This document shows positions 25,175 to 33,993 of a DNA stretch of 64,000 nucleotides, piece by piece (the stretch's first letter is position 1; each line of letters starts with the position of its first letter). The notes under the pieces were generated by a model, which did no database searches, had not been told where the DNA came from, and worked only from the letters and a program-made list of their open reading frames with translations. Both the position numbers and the translations under genes were made by a program. Source of the stretch: Leclercia sp. 29361 (GTDB lineage Bacteria; Pseudomonadota; Gammaproteobacteria; Enterobacterales; Enterobacteriaceae); the NCBI RefSeq assembly GCF_011290365.1, contig NZ_CP049786.1, positions 3,968,001-4,032,000 of the forward strand. The letters run 5' to 3'.

Positions 25175-26050
25175 TCACACCGGATCTGCCTGGTGCTGTA
25201 GCCAGTGCCGCAGCCAGTTTCCCGCTGTCCCCGGCGGGGAGCGTTTATTCCACACCAGATCGATCGCCACCGAGCGCGGCCACCCCGGGACGTTGATCTG
25301 CACCAGGGCATTCGCAGGGGCAAACTCCGCCACCAGCGCACAGGGCAGCGCGCACCAGCCGAAGCCCTGCACCGCCATGCTGAGCAGCATCAGGTAGTTA
25401 GGCGCCGACCACACCGGCCCCTGCGCCAGCACCGGCTCACGTTCCAGATAGGTGTTCAGTCGCAGCTCCCGCCAGCCGTGCAGTTCATCAGCCTCGATGC
25501 GATTTTGCGCCGCGAGGGGATGGCTGGCAGAGGTATAGATCGCCATGTGGGTCTGCATCGGCAGGCGGACAGCGGCAATGTCGGTGGGATAACTTTCCCG
25601 CGCCCCGGTAAGGCCGATGTGCGCTCGCCCTTTTTGCAGCAGGTCGATGACATCCTCTTCTTCACCAATCAGGCATTCGAATTCGGTATGGGGAAAACGC
25701 TCGTCAAAGCGAAACAGCATCTCCTCCAGCACGTCCGGATGCAGGGTGTCCGAAAGCACAAAGGTCAGCCGCGCTTCGGTCTCTTCGCTAAGGGAGACCG
25801 CCAGCTCGTCGAGCCGTGCGCTGGCGGCGAGGATCGACTGAACATAGCCCAGCACCTGTTTGCCCTGGGCGGTAAGCACCGGCTGGCGGGCGCTGCGATC
25901 GAACAGCGCAAAACCGAGGTCATCTTCCAGATGAGCAATGGCGGTGCTGATGGTGGACTGGCTTTTACGCAGACGGCGGGCGGCGGCAGAGAACGAGCCG
26001 GTGGCGACCGTCTCAACAAACGCCGTTAAGGCTTCGGGGGAGTAGCGCAT
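25175..26050 (-). CDS. LysR-family regulator divergent to the PACE gene
   Basis: A 291-residue LysR-type regulator. The HTH is at about residues 1-60 (ALTAFVETVATGSFSAAARR to KSQSTISTAIAHLEDDLGF), followed by an effector domain. It is divergent from the PACE-type efflux gene with a 91-base gap, an arrangement seen for AceI-like transporters and their LysR activators. The gap contains the inverted arms TTTATCG and CGATAAA. Confidence 0.87.
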   Translation of the reverse strand: MRYSPEALTAFVETVATGSFSAAARRLRKSQSTISTAIAHLEDDLGFALFDRSARQPVLTAQGKQVLGYVQSILAASARLDELAVSLSEETEARLTFVLSDTLHPDVLEEMLFRFDERFPHTEFECLIGEEEDVIDLLQKGRAHIGLTGARESYPTDIAAVRLPMQTHMAIYTSASHPLAAQNRIEADELHGWRELRLNTYLEREPVLAQGPVWSAPNYLMLLSMAVQGFGWCALPCALVAEFAPANALVQINVPGWPRSVAIDLVWNKRSPPGTAGNWLRHWLQHQADPV

Positions 26051-26061
26051 GATGTATCTAC

Positions 26062-26106
26062 TTTATCGATGGAATCTAACTTTTATATATCAGTTTTAAC
26101 GATAAA
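26062..26106. promoter_or_regulatory. Inverted arms TTTATCG / CGATAAA in the LysR-PACE gap
   Basis: TTTATCG at 26062-26068 and CGATAAA at 26100-26106, 31 bases apart, with A+T-rich sequence between. This may be part of the LysR binding region; the evidence is symmetry only. Confidence 0.4.
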
Positions 26107-26141
26107 AATAGCGGCCTGACTCTGCCCATCCTGGCAGGTTA

Positions 26142-26618
26142 ATGAGGTATCAGGTTATGCAGCACAACGATATTCAACGCCGAAAACTGCCGGAACGTAT
26201 CTTCCACGCCGTCTTATTTGAAGGGATTGCCACGGCGATCCTTGCCCCGACCACCGCCTGGCTGATGCAGCGCCCGGTGCTGGAGATGGGCGGATTGACC
26301 ATTCTCCTCGCCACCACGGCGATGATCTGGAACATCATCTATAACGCCGGGTTCGACAGACTCTGGCCGCGGCATATTGTCACCCGCACCGCTAAAGTCC
26401 GCGCCCTGCACGCTCTCGGCTTTGAAGTCGGGTTTATTTTTATCGGTGTCGGTATTGTGTCACTGGTGCTGGGCGTGAGCCTGTTGCAGGCGTTCACCTT
26501 AGAGATTGGCTTCTTTATTTTCTTCCTGCCGTACACCATGCTTTATAACTGGGCGTACGACACCCTGCGCGATCGCGTCATGAAGCGACGCCAGCAGCGA
26601 CAGGCCGCCACCTCTTAA
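26142..26618 (+). CDS. PACE-family multidrug/biocide efflux protein (AceI-like)
   Basis: A 158-residue protein with four membrane segments arranged as two copies of the bacterial transmembrane pair domain. The repeat motif is seen as RIFHAVLFEGIA in the first half and RALHALGFEVGFIF in the second; the conserved glutamate of the first pair is E27. PACE transporters export biocides such as chlorhexidine, and polyamines. An alternative start is the ATG at 26157. The divergent LysR gene is its probable regulator. It sits in the block inserted between yqeF and yqeG. Confidence 0.85.
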   Translation: MRYQVMQHNDIQRRKLPERIFHAVLFEGIATAILAPTTAWLMQRPVLEMGGLTILLATTAMIWNIIYNAGFDRLWPRHIVTRTAKVRALHALGFEVGFIFIGVGIVSLVLGVSLLQAFTLEIGFFIFFLPYTMLYNWAYDTLRDRVMKRRQQRQAATS

Positions 26619-26736
26619 TCCCTCTGGCCGGAAATGCTTTCCGGCCCGCTTCCCATAGCGCCAACTGCGACCCCAACTGATGATTATGGTAAAATAGTCT
26701 CCTTTTTGTTGGTTTTATAGTTGATACGTTTCTCAC

Positions 26737-27966
26737 ATGTCGAAAATCTGGTCTAAAGAAGAGACCCTCTGGAGCTTTGCCCTGTACGGCACTGCCGTGG
26801 GCGCAGGAACCTTGTTTCTGCCCATCCAGCTGGGATCTGCGGGCGCTGTCGTCCTGTTTATCACCGCCCTCGTGGCGTATCCATTTACCTACTGGCCCCA
26901 CAAAGCGTTATGCCAGTTCATCCTCTCTGCAAAAACAAAAGGTAGCGAAGGGATCACCGGTGCGGTAACGCACTACTACGGGAAAAAGATCGGCAATCTG
27001 ATCACCACGCTCTACTTTGTCGCCTTTTTTGTGGTGGTGCAGATCTATGCCGTGGCGATCACCAACTCGCTGACCGAACAGCTGGCGAAGCATTTGACGG
27101 TGGACACCACGGTGCGGGTGCTGGTCAGCCTGGGGGTCGTGCTGGCGTTGAATCTGATCTTTCTGATGGGCCGTCACGCCACCATCCGGGTGATGGGGTT
27201 TCTGGTTTTCCCGCTGATCGCCTACTTCCTGCTGGTGTCGCTGTATCTCACCCACAGCTGGCAGCCCTCGCTGCTCACCAGCCAGATGAGCGTGGATAAA
27301 CACACCCTGCACCAGGTGTGGATCTCCATTCCGGTAATGGTGTTCGCCTTCAGCCATACGCCGATTATTTCGACCTTTGCCGTCGATCGGCAGGAGAAAT
27401 ATGGTGACGCCGCGATGGGCAAATGTACCCGCATCATGAAGGTGGCGTACCTGATTATCTGCCTGAGCGTGCTGTTCTTTGTCTTCAGTTGCCTGCTGTC
27501 GATCCCACCGTCCTACATCGTCGCCGCTAAAGAGGAAGGGGTGACCATTCTCTCTGCGCTCTCGATGATGCCCTCCTCCCCTTCCTGGCTTGGGATCTCC
27601 GGGATTGTGGTGGCCATTATCGCGATGTCGAAGTCGTTTCTCGGCACCTATTTTGGCGTGATTGAGGGGGCCACAGAGATAGTGAAATCCGGGTTAAATC
27701 AGATTGGGGTGAAGAAAAGCCGGGCCTTTAATCGGGCCGTATCGGTGATGGGGGTCTCTCTGATCACCTTTGCGGTGTGCTGCATTAATCCTAACGCCAT
27801 CTCGATGATCTATGCCATCAGCGGACCGCTTATTGCGATGATCCTGTTTATCATGCCAACCCTGTCTACCTTCCTGATCCCGGCCCTGAAGCCTTACCGC
27901 TCCGTTGGCAATGTGCTGACGCTGATCGTTGGGGTGTTATGCGTGTCGGTGATGTTTATCGCCTGA
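26737..27966 (+). CDS. yqeG: Amino-acid transporter YqeG (HAAAP family)
   Basis: A 409-residue inner-membrane transporter of the hydroxy/aromatic amino acid permease family (SdaC/TdcC type) with about 11 membrane segments. It begins with the near-invariant WSKEETLWSFALYGTAVGAG and has the stretch FAFSHTPIISTFAVDR. It matches E. coli YqeG, which has been reported as a serine transporter. In E. coli it lies directly beside yqeF; here about 4 kb of other genes separates them. Confidence 0.94.
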   Translation: MSKIWSKEETLWSFALYGTAVGAGTLFLPIQLGSAGAVVLFITALVAYPFTYWPHKALCQFILSAKTKGSEGITGAVTHYYGKKIGNLITTLYFVAFFVVVQIYAVAITNSLTEQLAKHLTVDTTVRVLVSLGVVLALNLIFLMGRHATIRVMGFLVFPLIAYFLLVSLYLTHSWQPSLLTSQMSVDKHTLHQVWISIPVMVFAFSHTPIISTFAVDRQEKYGDAAMGKCTRIMKVAYLIICLSVLFFVFSCLLSIPPSYIVAAKEEGVTILSALSMMPSSPSWLGISGIVVAIIAMSKSFLGTYFGVIEGATEIVKSGLNQIGVKKSRAFNRAVSVMGVSLITFAVCCINPNAISMIYAISGPLIAMILFIMPTLSTFLIPALKPYRSVGNVLTLIVGVLCVSVMFIA

Positions 27967-27973
27967 TCAAAAG

Positions 27974-28003
27974 ACAGCACGCTGGTTTGCGACAGCGTGC
28001 TGT
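27974..28003 (+). terminator. Hairpin after yqeG
   Basis: ACAGCACGCTG/CAGCGTGCTGT around an 8-base loop, 7 bases after the yqeG stop. It is a strong stem with a poor T-tract and may serve both convergent genes. Confidence 0.6.
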
Positions 28004-28009
28004 TCAGCA

Positions 28010-28282
28010 TCAGGCGCGGATATTGTCATACTCGCGGGTGTTATCAAATTCATGCTTGGCGAACGGGCACAGGGGGATGATTTTGCGGTTTTCTGCGCGC
28101 ATCTTTTCCACTACCTTCGCCACCAGCTGTTTGCCCACGCCCTGTCCTTTCAGGCTGGGATCGACATCGGTATGCTCAATAATGCTGAGGTGTTCGCCAG
28201 TGGGAACAAAGACGATCTCCGCGACCTGGTTGCCTTCGGCATCATTGACATAAAACTTGTTATGGCCTTCCTGAATTTCCAT
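28010..28282 (-). CDS. yjdJ: Small GNAT-like acetyltransferase YjdJ
   Basis: A 90-residue YjdJ-type short GNAT domain: [20 protein letters not shown] carries the acetyl-CoA loop and [12 protein letters not shown] ends the core. The start at 28282 is chosen by alignment with E. coli YjdJ and a GAGAAA site; a longer in-frame start would run into yjdI. It is 10 bases after yjdI, so they form an operon. In E. coli K-12 this pair is at a different chromosomal position. Its function is unknown. Confidence 0.9.
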   Translation of the reverse strand: MEIQEGHNKFYVNDAEGNQVAEIVFVPTGEHLSIIEHTDVDPSLKGQGVGKQLVAKVVEKMRAENRKIIPLCPFAKHEFDNTREYDNIRA

Positions 28283-28292
28283 GGTTTCTCGC

Positions 28293-28523
28293 TTATTTGT
28301 GGCGGTATTTAAGTGCGCCGCTGGGGCAGGTATCAATCACACGCACAACCGTATCGACATCCACTTCATCAGGGATGATCCACGGCTTACGTTTCAGGTT
28401 GAAGAGTTTTGCGCTGCCACGCACGCAGTTTCCCGCATGCTGGCAGATGCCGGTGTTGAAGTAGACATCAATTTTCTCACCGGTATAGGCCCGGTATCCC
28501 GCTTGCAGGAGATCGTTATCCAT
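28293..28523 (-). CDS. yjdI: YjdI, small Fe-S-cluster-type protein
   Basis: A 76-residue protein of the divergent 4Fe-4S mono-cluster family. Cysteines are in [14 protein letters not shown] and [10 protein letters not shown], a ferredoxin-like arrangement with only three cysteines. The start at 28523 is supported by AGAGG 7 bases upstream and by alignment to E. coli YjdI. It precedes yjdJ in an operon. Confidence 0.9.
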   Translation of the reverse strand: MDNDLLQAGYRAYTGEKIDVYFNTGICQHAGNCVRGSAKLFNLKRKPWIIPDEVDVDTVVRVIDTCPSGALKYRHK

Positions 28524-28810
28524 GACATTGCCTCTGTAATTATTATGTTTTCGGGAATAAGGAGTGTGCTGGTGTTGAGATCCAAAAGTTAACATTTATT
28601 TAATCCAGTTATCCACTCCCTTTGGTGCCCGACACCGCTTAATAACCCTGGTCATACAAGGGCTGTTCATTTTTGATAACCGTAGCGTTTTAACAAAACC
28701 ATTATCAATCTTAGAGTTAGTTAATGAAGGCGTATTCTTCATTACAAGTTTTCCCAAAAGAGTTATCATTACTCTATGTTTAAGAAATTTGAATATGGAT
28801 TAAAATCAAC
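28524..28810. promoter_or_regulatory. yjdI-fabV divergent gap
   Basis: A gap of 287 bases without a gene, A+T-rich towards fabV. It contains the perfect inverted repeat AATGAAG-N7-CTTCATT at 28723-28743, about 70-90 bases before the fabV start; this is a possible regulator site for fabV. Nothing else can be named. Confidence 0.45.
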
Positions 28811-30007
28811 ATGATAATTAAACCCAAGATTCGTGGATTCATCTGCACAACGACACATCCGGTTGGTTGCCAGGTTAATGTAAACAAACAAATCGAGTAC
28901 ATCCGCAAAAACGGAAAACTCACTGATGGCCCTGCGCGCGTGCTGGTGATCGGTGCTTCCACTGGTTATGGGCTTGCTTCCAGAATTTCTGCAGCATTTG
29001 GCGGCGGTGCTTCCACTATCGGTGTTTTCTTCGAAAAACCGGGAACGGATGCCAAGCCAGGCTCAGCGGGCTGGTATAACTCTGCGGCTTTTGATGAAGC
29101 AGCGAAACGTGAAGGTCTTTACTCGAAAAGCATCAACGGCGACGCGTTCTCCGATGAGTGCCGCGACGAAGTCATCAACCTGATCAAAGAAGATCTGGGT
29201 CAGATTGATTTAGTGGTTTATTCGCTGGCATCCCCGGTAAGAAAGATGCCAAAAACGGGCGAAATTGTTCGCTCTGCGCTGAAGCCAATCGGTGAGGTTT
29301 ATACCTCTAAAGCCATTGATACCAACAAAGATCAGATCATCACCGCCAGCATTGAACCGGCAACCGAAGAAGAAGTGCGTAATACGGTTACCGTGATGGG
29401 TGGCGAAGACTGGGAACTGTGGATTGATGCGCTGAATAACGCAGGTGTGCTGGCTGATGGCGCGAAGACCGTTGCTTATTCCTACATCGGCACGGATTTG
29501 ACCTGGCCTATTTACTGGCACGGTGCGCTCGGTAAGGCGAAGGAAGACCTGGATCGGGCGGCAAAAGCGTTACGCAATAAGCTGGCTCCTCTCAACGGTT
29601 CTGCAAACGTCGCGGTGTTAAAATCCGTCGTCACGCAGGCGTCCTCCGCCATTCCTGTCATGCCGCTTTATATTTCCATCGTGTTCAAACTCATGAAAGA
29701 CCGTGGAATTCATGAAGGTTGTATCGAGCAAATCAATCGTCTGATGACTACCAGCCTGTATGGCGGTAATGCCAAACTTGATGACGAGCAGCGAATTCGC
29801 ATGGACGATCTGGAACTGCGTGAAGATGTTCAGCAAGCGTGCCGCGAAATCTGGCCGACGATTACCGATGAAAATCTGGAGCAGCTGACAGATTACATCG
29901 CTTATAAAGAAGAGTTCCTGAAGTTGTTTGGTTTCGGATTCGAAGAAGTTAACTACGAAGCCGATACCGAAACAAACATAGATTTTGATGTGAAAACATT
30001 AATCTAA
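28811..30007 (+). CDS. fabV: Enoyl-[acyl-carrier-protein] reductase FabV (NADH)
   Basis: A 398-residue FabV/trans-2-enoyl-CoA reductase. It performs the last reduction of each fatty-acid elongation round. The extended short-chain-dehydrogenase active site Y-x8-K is at Y235 and K244, and the NADH loop [13 protein letters not shown] is at 48-60; both match the numbering known for FabV. Enzymes of this type are poorly inhibited by triclosan, and E. coli relies on FabI instead, so this gene probably gives triclosan tolerance. Its codon use looks less G+C-rich than its neighbours. It lies between yqeG and the tRNA-Gly gene, a known insertion site, so acquisition by transfer is likely. Confidence 0.95.
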   Translation: MIIKPKIRGFICTTTHPVGCQVNVNKQIEYIRKNGKLTDGPARVLVIGASTGYGLASRISAAFGGGASTIGVFFEKPGTDAKPGSAGWYNSAAFDEAAKREGLYSKSINGDAFSDECRDEVINLIKEDLGQIDLVVYSLASPVRKMPKTGEIVRSALKPIGEVYTSKAIDTNKDQIITASIEPATEEEVRNTVTVMGGEDWELWIDALNNAGVLADGAKTVAYSYIGTDLTWPIYWHGALGKAKEDLDRAAKALRNKLAPLNGSANVAVLKSVVTQASSAIPVMPLYISIVFKLMKDRGIHEGCIEQINRLMTTSLYGGNAKLDDEQRIRMDDLELREDVQQACREIWPTITDENLEQLTDYIAYKEEFLKLFGFGFEEVNYEADTETNIDFDVKTLI

Positions 30008-30008
30008 T

Positions 30009-30033
30009 AAAAGGGGGCGCAAGCCCCTTTTTT
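30009..30033. terminator. Bidirectional terminator, fabV / LysE-type gene
   Basis: AAAAGGGG-GCGCAAG-CCCCTTTT with A- and T-runs on either side. It ends fabV and, on the other strand, the convergent exporter gene. Confidence 0.85.
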
Positions 30034-30682
30034 AACGACGTGTCAGAGCCAACCTCACTCCCAATCCAATAAATGCCATCCCCACAATCCGATCCAGCAT
30101 TTTCTGTAATCCCCGATTTTGTGAGACTGCACCCGCGGCACTACCTGCAAGCATGGCGAAGGTTAAATCAGTCAAAAAAGCGATCAGCGCGTAAGCCATC
30201 CCCAGGATCAGAAACGAGGCGGTGTGGTGCTCGCCCCCAGGTGAAACGAACTGAGGAAAGAAAGAGATAAAGAACAACAGAACCTTCGGATTGGTTAAGG
30301 TTGTAATGAAGCCTTTAGAAAGCAGATTCGTAAGGGTCGCTTTGGTCTTAACAGGTTCAGCTTCGCTGTGATTCGTGGTTTGTTTTGCGAAGGTTCCCAA
30401 AACCATCTTACTACCGAGATACATAAGATAAGCCGCCCCGAGATACTTGATGATGGTGAACATCAGCGGAGAAGCGGTAATTAATGCAGTTAATCCCACT
30501 GCGCTTGCTACAGCATGAGTACAGCTACCTAAGGCGACACCAGCAGCAGAGATGATCCCCGATCTTCTTCCGTTAGCCACGCTTTGACCTATCACGTAGG
30601 CCATGTCAGGCCCTGGTGTTACGGAAAGCAGAAAAACTGACAGGGCAAAAAGCCCAAAGTTTGTTATGTCCAGCATAGTCAT
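30032..30682 (-). CDS. LysE/RhtB-family amino-acid exporter
   Basis: A 216-residue inner-membrane exporter of the LysE superfamily, with the motif SVTPGPDMAYVIGQSVANGRR after the first membrane segment and about six hydrophobic segments. Family members export threonine, homoserine, leucine or lysine; the substrate is not clear here. It converges on fabV and shares its terminator. It lies just after the 3' end of the tRNA-Gly gene and looks less G+C-rich than the backbone. Confidence 0.85.
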   Translation of the reverse strand: MTMLDITNFGLFALSVFLLSVTPGPDMAYVIGQSVANGRRSGIISAAGVALGSCTHAVASAVGLTALITASPLMFTIIKYLGAAYLMYLGSKMVLGTFAKQTTNHSEAEPVKTKATLTNLLSKGFITTLTNPKVLLFFISFFPQFVSPGGEHHTASFLILGMAYALIAFLTDLTFAMLAGSAAGAVSQNRGLQKMLDRIVGMAFIGLGVRLALTRR

Positions 30683-30829
30683 CTCCAGAGATAGAAGAAC
30701 AGACCTGCCATGCTAGCACTGAATGGTTATGCGTTAAATGAAGATTTCTATTCAAAAGGAGTCGATAAGCGCTACTGCGTAGTATGCTGAAAGAAATTGG
30801 ATTTATGGAAAGGTGCTGGCTGGGGAGTC

Positions 30830-30903
30830 TGGAGCGGGCGAAGGGAATCGAACCCTCGTATAGAGCTTGGGAAGCTCTCGTTCTACCATTGAACTACGCC
30901 CGC
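30830..30903 (-). tRNA. glyU: tRNA-Gly (anticodon CCC)
   Basis: A 74-base cloverleaf with an encoded CCA end. The acceptor stem starts GCGGGCG, the D-loop is in TTCAATGGTAGAA, the anticodon loop is TTCCCAA with anticodon CCC, and the T-arm has GGTTCGATTCC. It appears identical to E. coli glyU, which lies in the same neighbourhood. In E. coli this tRNA borders the ETT2 island. Confidence 0.97.
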
Positions 30904-30983
30904 TTTGAGGTGCGTAAAGCATTATAGACCTTACGCCTCTCCTGACAAGACTCCCGTGCGCTAACCGGCGATTAAATAACCAC

Positions 30984-31721
30984 TTAGCACTTCGGTTTGC
31001 CGCCCTGTGGCGGTAAATAGCGTTGCGGATCGATAGCGGTCGCCTTATAACGAATCTGGAAATGCAGCTTAACCGAATCTGTGCCAGTGCTGCCCATAGT
31101 CGCAATCTTCTGCCCGGCCTTCACATTCTGCCCGTTGTTGACCTGCATTGTATCGTTATGGGCATAGGCTGTGATGTAGTCTTCGCCATGTTTAATCATG
31201 ATCAGGTTACCGTACCCACGCAGCTGATTACCGACGTAGACCACCTTCCCTGCTCCGGATGCATAGACCGGGGTGCCTCGCGCAGCTGCGATATCAATGC
31301 CTTTATTACCCCCTTCGGACAATGAATAGGGCACGACGACTCTTCCGCTGGCAGGCCAGATCCAGCAGCGCTGCCCGACGGGCGGCCAGGAGGACTTAGG
31401 TACGGTGTAAGAAGGAGTAACCGCGGCGGTTTTCCCTTTGCTCTTTGAAGAGGATTTTTTCGCCGTGGCGCTGCTGCCGTTAGTTCTCAGCTTTTGCCCT
31501 ACTTCAATGGTGTAAGGCGGCGAAATATTATTCAGGCGCGCCAGATCCTTCACGCTGGTGCCGGTCGCACGCGAGATGCGGTACAGCGTATCGCCGCGTT
31601 TAACGGTATACACAGGACCAGAGTCCGATGACTGGTCGCCCGCGCATCCCGCCAGTAACAGGGCCAGGATCAGGCAAAACAGAGCAGAAACGGGTTTTTT
31701 CGTCAGGCTTCCTGCAAACAA
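30984..31721 (-). CDS. ygeR: Lipoprotein with LysM and M23 domains (YgeR/ActS)
   Basis: A 245-residue outer-membrane lipoprotein. A signal sequence ends in the lipobox LLAGC (near residue 24); LysM follows (YTVKRGDTLYRISR), and the C-terminal M23/LytM domain carries the NlpD-like stretches GNKGIDIAA and DYITAYAHND. The usual catalytic histidines of active M23 peptidases are incomplete, in line with its role in E. coli as an activator of amidases (ActS). The start is the TTG at 31721: it has GAGGAA at good distance, and MFAGSLTKK aligns with the E. coli start. Longer in-frame starts would disrupt the lipoprotein signal. In E. coli many genes separate ygeR from idi; here they are neighbours. 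Confidence 0.9.
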   Translation of the reverse strand: MFAGSLTKKPVSALFCLILALLLAGCAGDQSSDSGPVYTVKRGDTLYRISRATGTSVKDLARLNNISPPYTIEVGQKLRTNGSSATAKKSSSKSKGKTAAVTPSYTVPKSSWPPVGQRCWIWPASGRVVVPYSLSEGGNKGIDIAAARGTPVYASGAGKVVYVGNQLRGYGNLIMIKHGEDYITAYAHNDTMQVNNGQNVKAGQKIATMGSTGTDSVKLHFQIRYKATAIDPQRYLPPQGGKPKC

Positions 31722-31885
31722 AACAGTTCCTCGGTCAACGTGAATGGCCGCGCTATGATAGCAGCCAGAACTGATATGGGTCAGCCCTTTTCCGCTCTGC
31801 GCGTCAAACCGTTCGTATAAGGATGCAGTATAATAGTGCTGCAGATGGTGCTGAGCCATCTGGCATGGCTGGTACTGGAGCATGA

Positions 31886-32428
31886 ATGAGTATTCAAGAA
31901 CACGTTATTTTGGTAAGTGACCAGGGAAAGGTGATGGGCACTCAGGAAAAATACGCCGCACACACCTCTCATACCCCACTGCACATGGCCTTCTCCTGCT
32001 GGCTCTTTAACGCCAACGGTGAATGCCTGCTAACCCGACGCGCACTGAGCAAAAAAGCCTGGCCCGGCGTCTGGACAAACTCGGTCTGCGGCCATCCGCA
32101 GTCTGGCGAAGAGACAGACCAGGCGATCATCCGCCGCTGTCGCTTTGAAGTGGGTGCTGAAATTGCCAATATCACCCCCGTCGCGCCTGAGTTTCGCTAT
32201 CGTAGTACCGATCCCTCCGGGATTGTTGAAAACGAAATTTGCCCGGTCTTTGCCGCTCGCATCACCAGTGAAATAATCATTAACGATGACGAAGTGATGG
32301 ACTATCAGTGGGTGGAGCTGGAGACGCTATTCTGCGCGCTGGAGGCCACGCCCTGGGCCTTTAGCCCGTGGATGGTGATGGAAGCGAGTACGGCTCGCGA
32401 GGCACTCAGAGCCTTCGCGGCGCAATAA
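31886..32428 (+). CDS. idi: Isopentenyl-diphosphate delta-isomerase (type I)
   Basis: A 180-residue Nudix-fold isomerase that interconverts isopentenyl and dimethylallyl diphosphate in isoprenoid synthesis. The catalytic cysteine is C68 in TNSVCGHPQ and the catalytic glutamate is in [11 protein letters not shown]; the metal-binding histidines are also present. The stretch [20 protein letters not shown] matches E. coli Idi. It is followed by a strong terminator and converges on lysS. Confidence 0.95.
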   Translation: MSIQEHVILVSDQGKVMGTQEKYAAHTSHTPLHMAFSCWLFNANGECLLTRRALSKKAWPGVWTNSVCGHPQSGEETDQAIIRRCRFEVGAEIANITPVAPEFRYRSTDPSGIVENEICPVFAARITSEIIINDDEVMDYQWVELETLFCALEATPWAFSPWMVMEASTAREALRAFAAQ

Positions 32429-32453
32429 AAAAGCCCCTTTCGGGGCTTTTTTT
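32427..32453. terminator. Bidirectional terminator, idi / lysS
   Basis: AAAAAAGCCCC-TTTC-GGGGCTTTTTTT, a compact hairpin with an A-run and a T-run that ends idi and the convergent prfB-lysS unit. Confidence 0.9.
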
Positions 32454-32466
32454 ACATCTGTACGGC

Positions 32467-33984
32467 TTATTTCACCGGACGCATCGCCGGGAAGAGGATC
32501 ACGTCGCGGATGGTGTGGCTGTTGGTGAAAAGCATCACCATACGGTCGATACCAATACCCAGGCCTGCCGTTGGCGGCAGACCGTGCTCCAGCGCGGTCA
32601 CGTAGTCTTCATCGAAGAACATCGCTTCGTCGTCGCCTGCGGCTTTCGCATCAACCTGATCCTGGAAGCGCTGGGCCTGATCTTCTGCATCGTTCAGCTC
32701 GCTAAAGCCGTTGCCGATTTCGCGGCCACCGATGAAGAATTCAAAGCGGTCAGTGATCTCCGGGTTCTCGTCGTTACGACGCGCCAGCGGAGAAACCTCT
32801 GCCGGGTATTCGGTGATGAAGGTCGGCTGAATCAGGTGTGCTTCGGCCACTTCTTCGAAGATCTCGGTCACGATACGGCCCAGACCCCAGCTCTTCTCAA
32901 CCTTGATACCGATGCTTTCAGCGATCGCTTTCGCAGAGTCGAAGTTATCCAGATCGGCCATCTCGGTTTCCGGACGGTATTTCTTGATCGCTTCGCGCAT
33001 GGTCAGCTTAACGAACGGCTTACCGAAGTCGAAGACCTCTTCGCCGTAAGGCACTTCGGTGGTGCCCAGAATGTCCTGCGCCAGGGTACGGAACAGGGAT
33101 TCGGTCAGCTCGATCAGATCTTTGTAATCCGCATATGCCATATAGAGTTCCATCATGGTGAACTCTGGGTTATGACGTACGGAGATGCCTTCGTTACGGA
33201 AGTTACGGTTGATCTCGAACACGCGATCGAAACCGCCTACCACCAGACGCTTCAGGTACAGTTCCGGCGCGATACGCAGGTACATGTCGAGGTCGAGGGC
33301 GTTGTGATGGGTGATGAATGGACGCGCAGACGCACCGCCCGGGATCACCTGCATCATTGGAGTTTCCACTTCCATAAAGTCGCGTTTAACCATGAACTGG
33401 CGGATACCGGCCATGATCTGGGAGCGAATTTTGAAGGTGTTGCGGGATTCATCGTTAGAGATGAGGTCCAGATAACGCTGACGGTAGCGCGCTTCCTGAT
33501 CCTGCAGGCCGTGGAACTTGTCCGGCAGCGGGCGCAGGGCTTTGGTCAGCAGACGCAGCTCGGTGCAGTGAATGGACAGCTCGCCGGTCTTGGTTTTGAA
33601 CAGCTTACCTTTGGCGCCGAGGATATCGCCCAGGTCCCATTTCTTGAACTGCTCGTTGTAGATGCCTTCCGGCAGATCGTCACGGGAGACGTACAGCTGA
33701 ATGCGGCCACCAACGTCCTGCAGGGTGATAAAGGAGGCTTTACCCATAATGCGACGGGTCATCATGCGGCCTGCAACGGCCACTTCGATGTTCAGCGCTT
33801 CCAGCTCTTCGTTCTCTTTAGCGTCGAAGTCAGCGTGCAGTTGGTCTGAGGTGCGATCGCGACGGAAATCGTTCGGGAACGGCACGCCCTGCTCGCGCAG
33901 TGCAGCCAGCTTCTCACGGCGGGTTTTCAGTTCATTGTTAAGATCGACGACCGCGTCAGCGCCCTGTGCTTGTTGTTCAGACAT
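32467..33984 (-). CDS. lysS: Lysyl-tRNA synthetase, class II
   Basis: A 505-residue class II synthetase that charges tRNA-Lys. The N-terminal OB-fold anticodon-binding domain (about residues 65-150) is followed by the catalytic core with motif 2 ([20 protein letters not shown]) and motif 3 near the end ([18 protein letters not shown]). It lies 9 bases after prfB as in E. coli. Confidence 0.97.
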   Translation of the reverse strand: MSEQQAQGADAVVDLNNELKTRREKLAALREQGVPFPNDFRRDRTSDQLHADFDAKENEELEALNIEVAVAGRMMTRRIMGKASFITLQDVGGRIQLYVSRDDLPEGIYNEQFKKWDLGDILGAKGKLFKTKTGELSIHCTELRLLTKALRPLPDKFHGLQDQEARYRQRYLDLISNDESRNTFKIRSQIMAGIRQFMVKRDFMEVETPMMQVIPGGASARPFITHHNALDLDMYLRIAPELYLKRLVVGGFDRVFEINRNFRNEGISVRHNPEFTMMELYMAYADYKDLIELTESLFRTLAQDILGTTEVPYGEEVFDFGKPFVKLTMREAIKKYRPETEMADLDNFDSAKAIAESIGIKVEKSWGLGRIVTEIFEEVAEAHLIQPTFITEYPAEVSPLARRNDENPEITDRFEFFIGGREIGNGFSELNDAEDQAQRFQDQVDAKAAGDDEAMFFDEDYVTALEHGLPPTAGLGIGIDRMVMLFTNSHTIRDVILFPAMRPVK

Positions 33985-33993
33985 GTTGGTTCC

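Noticed and set aside
32368..33849. A 493-codon open frame opposite lysS.
   Set aside because: It is a shadow of lysS, with no recognisable domain.
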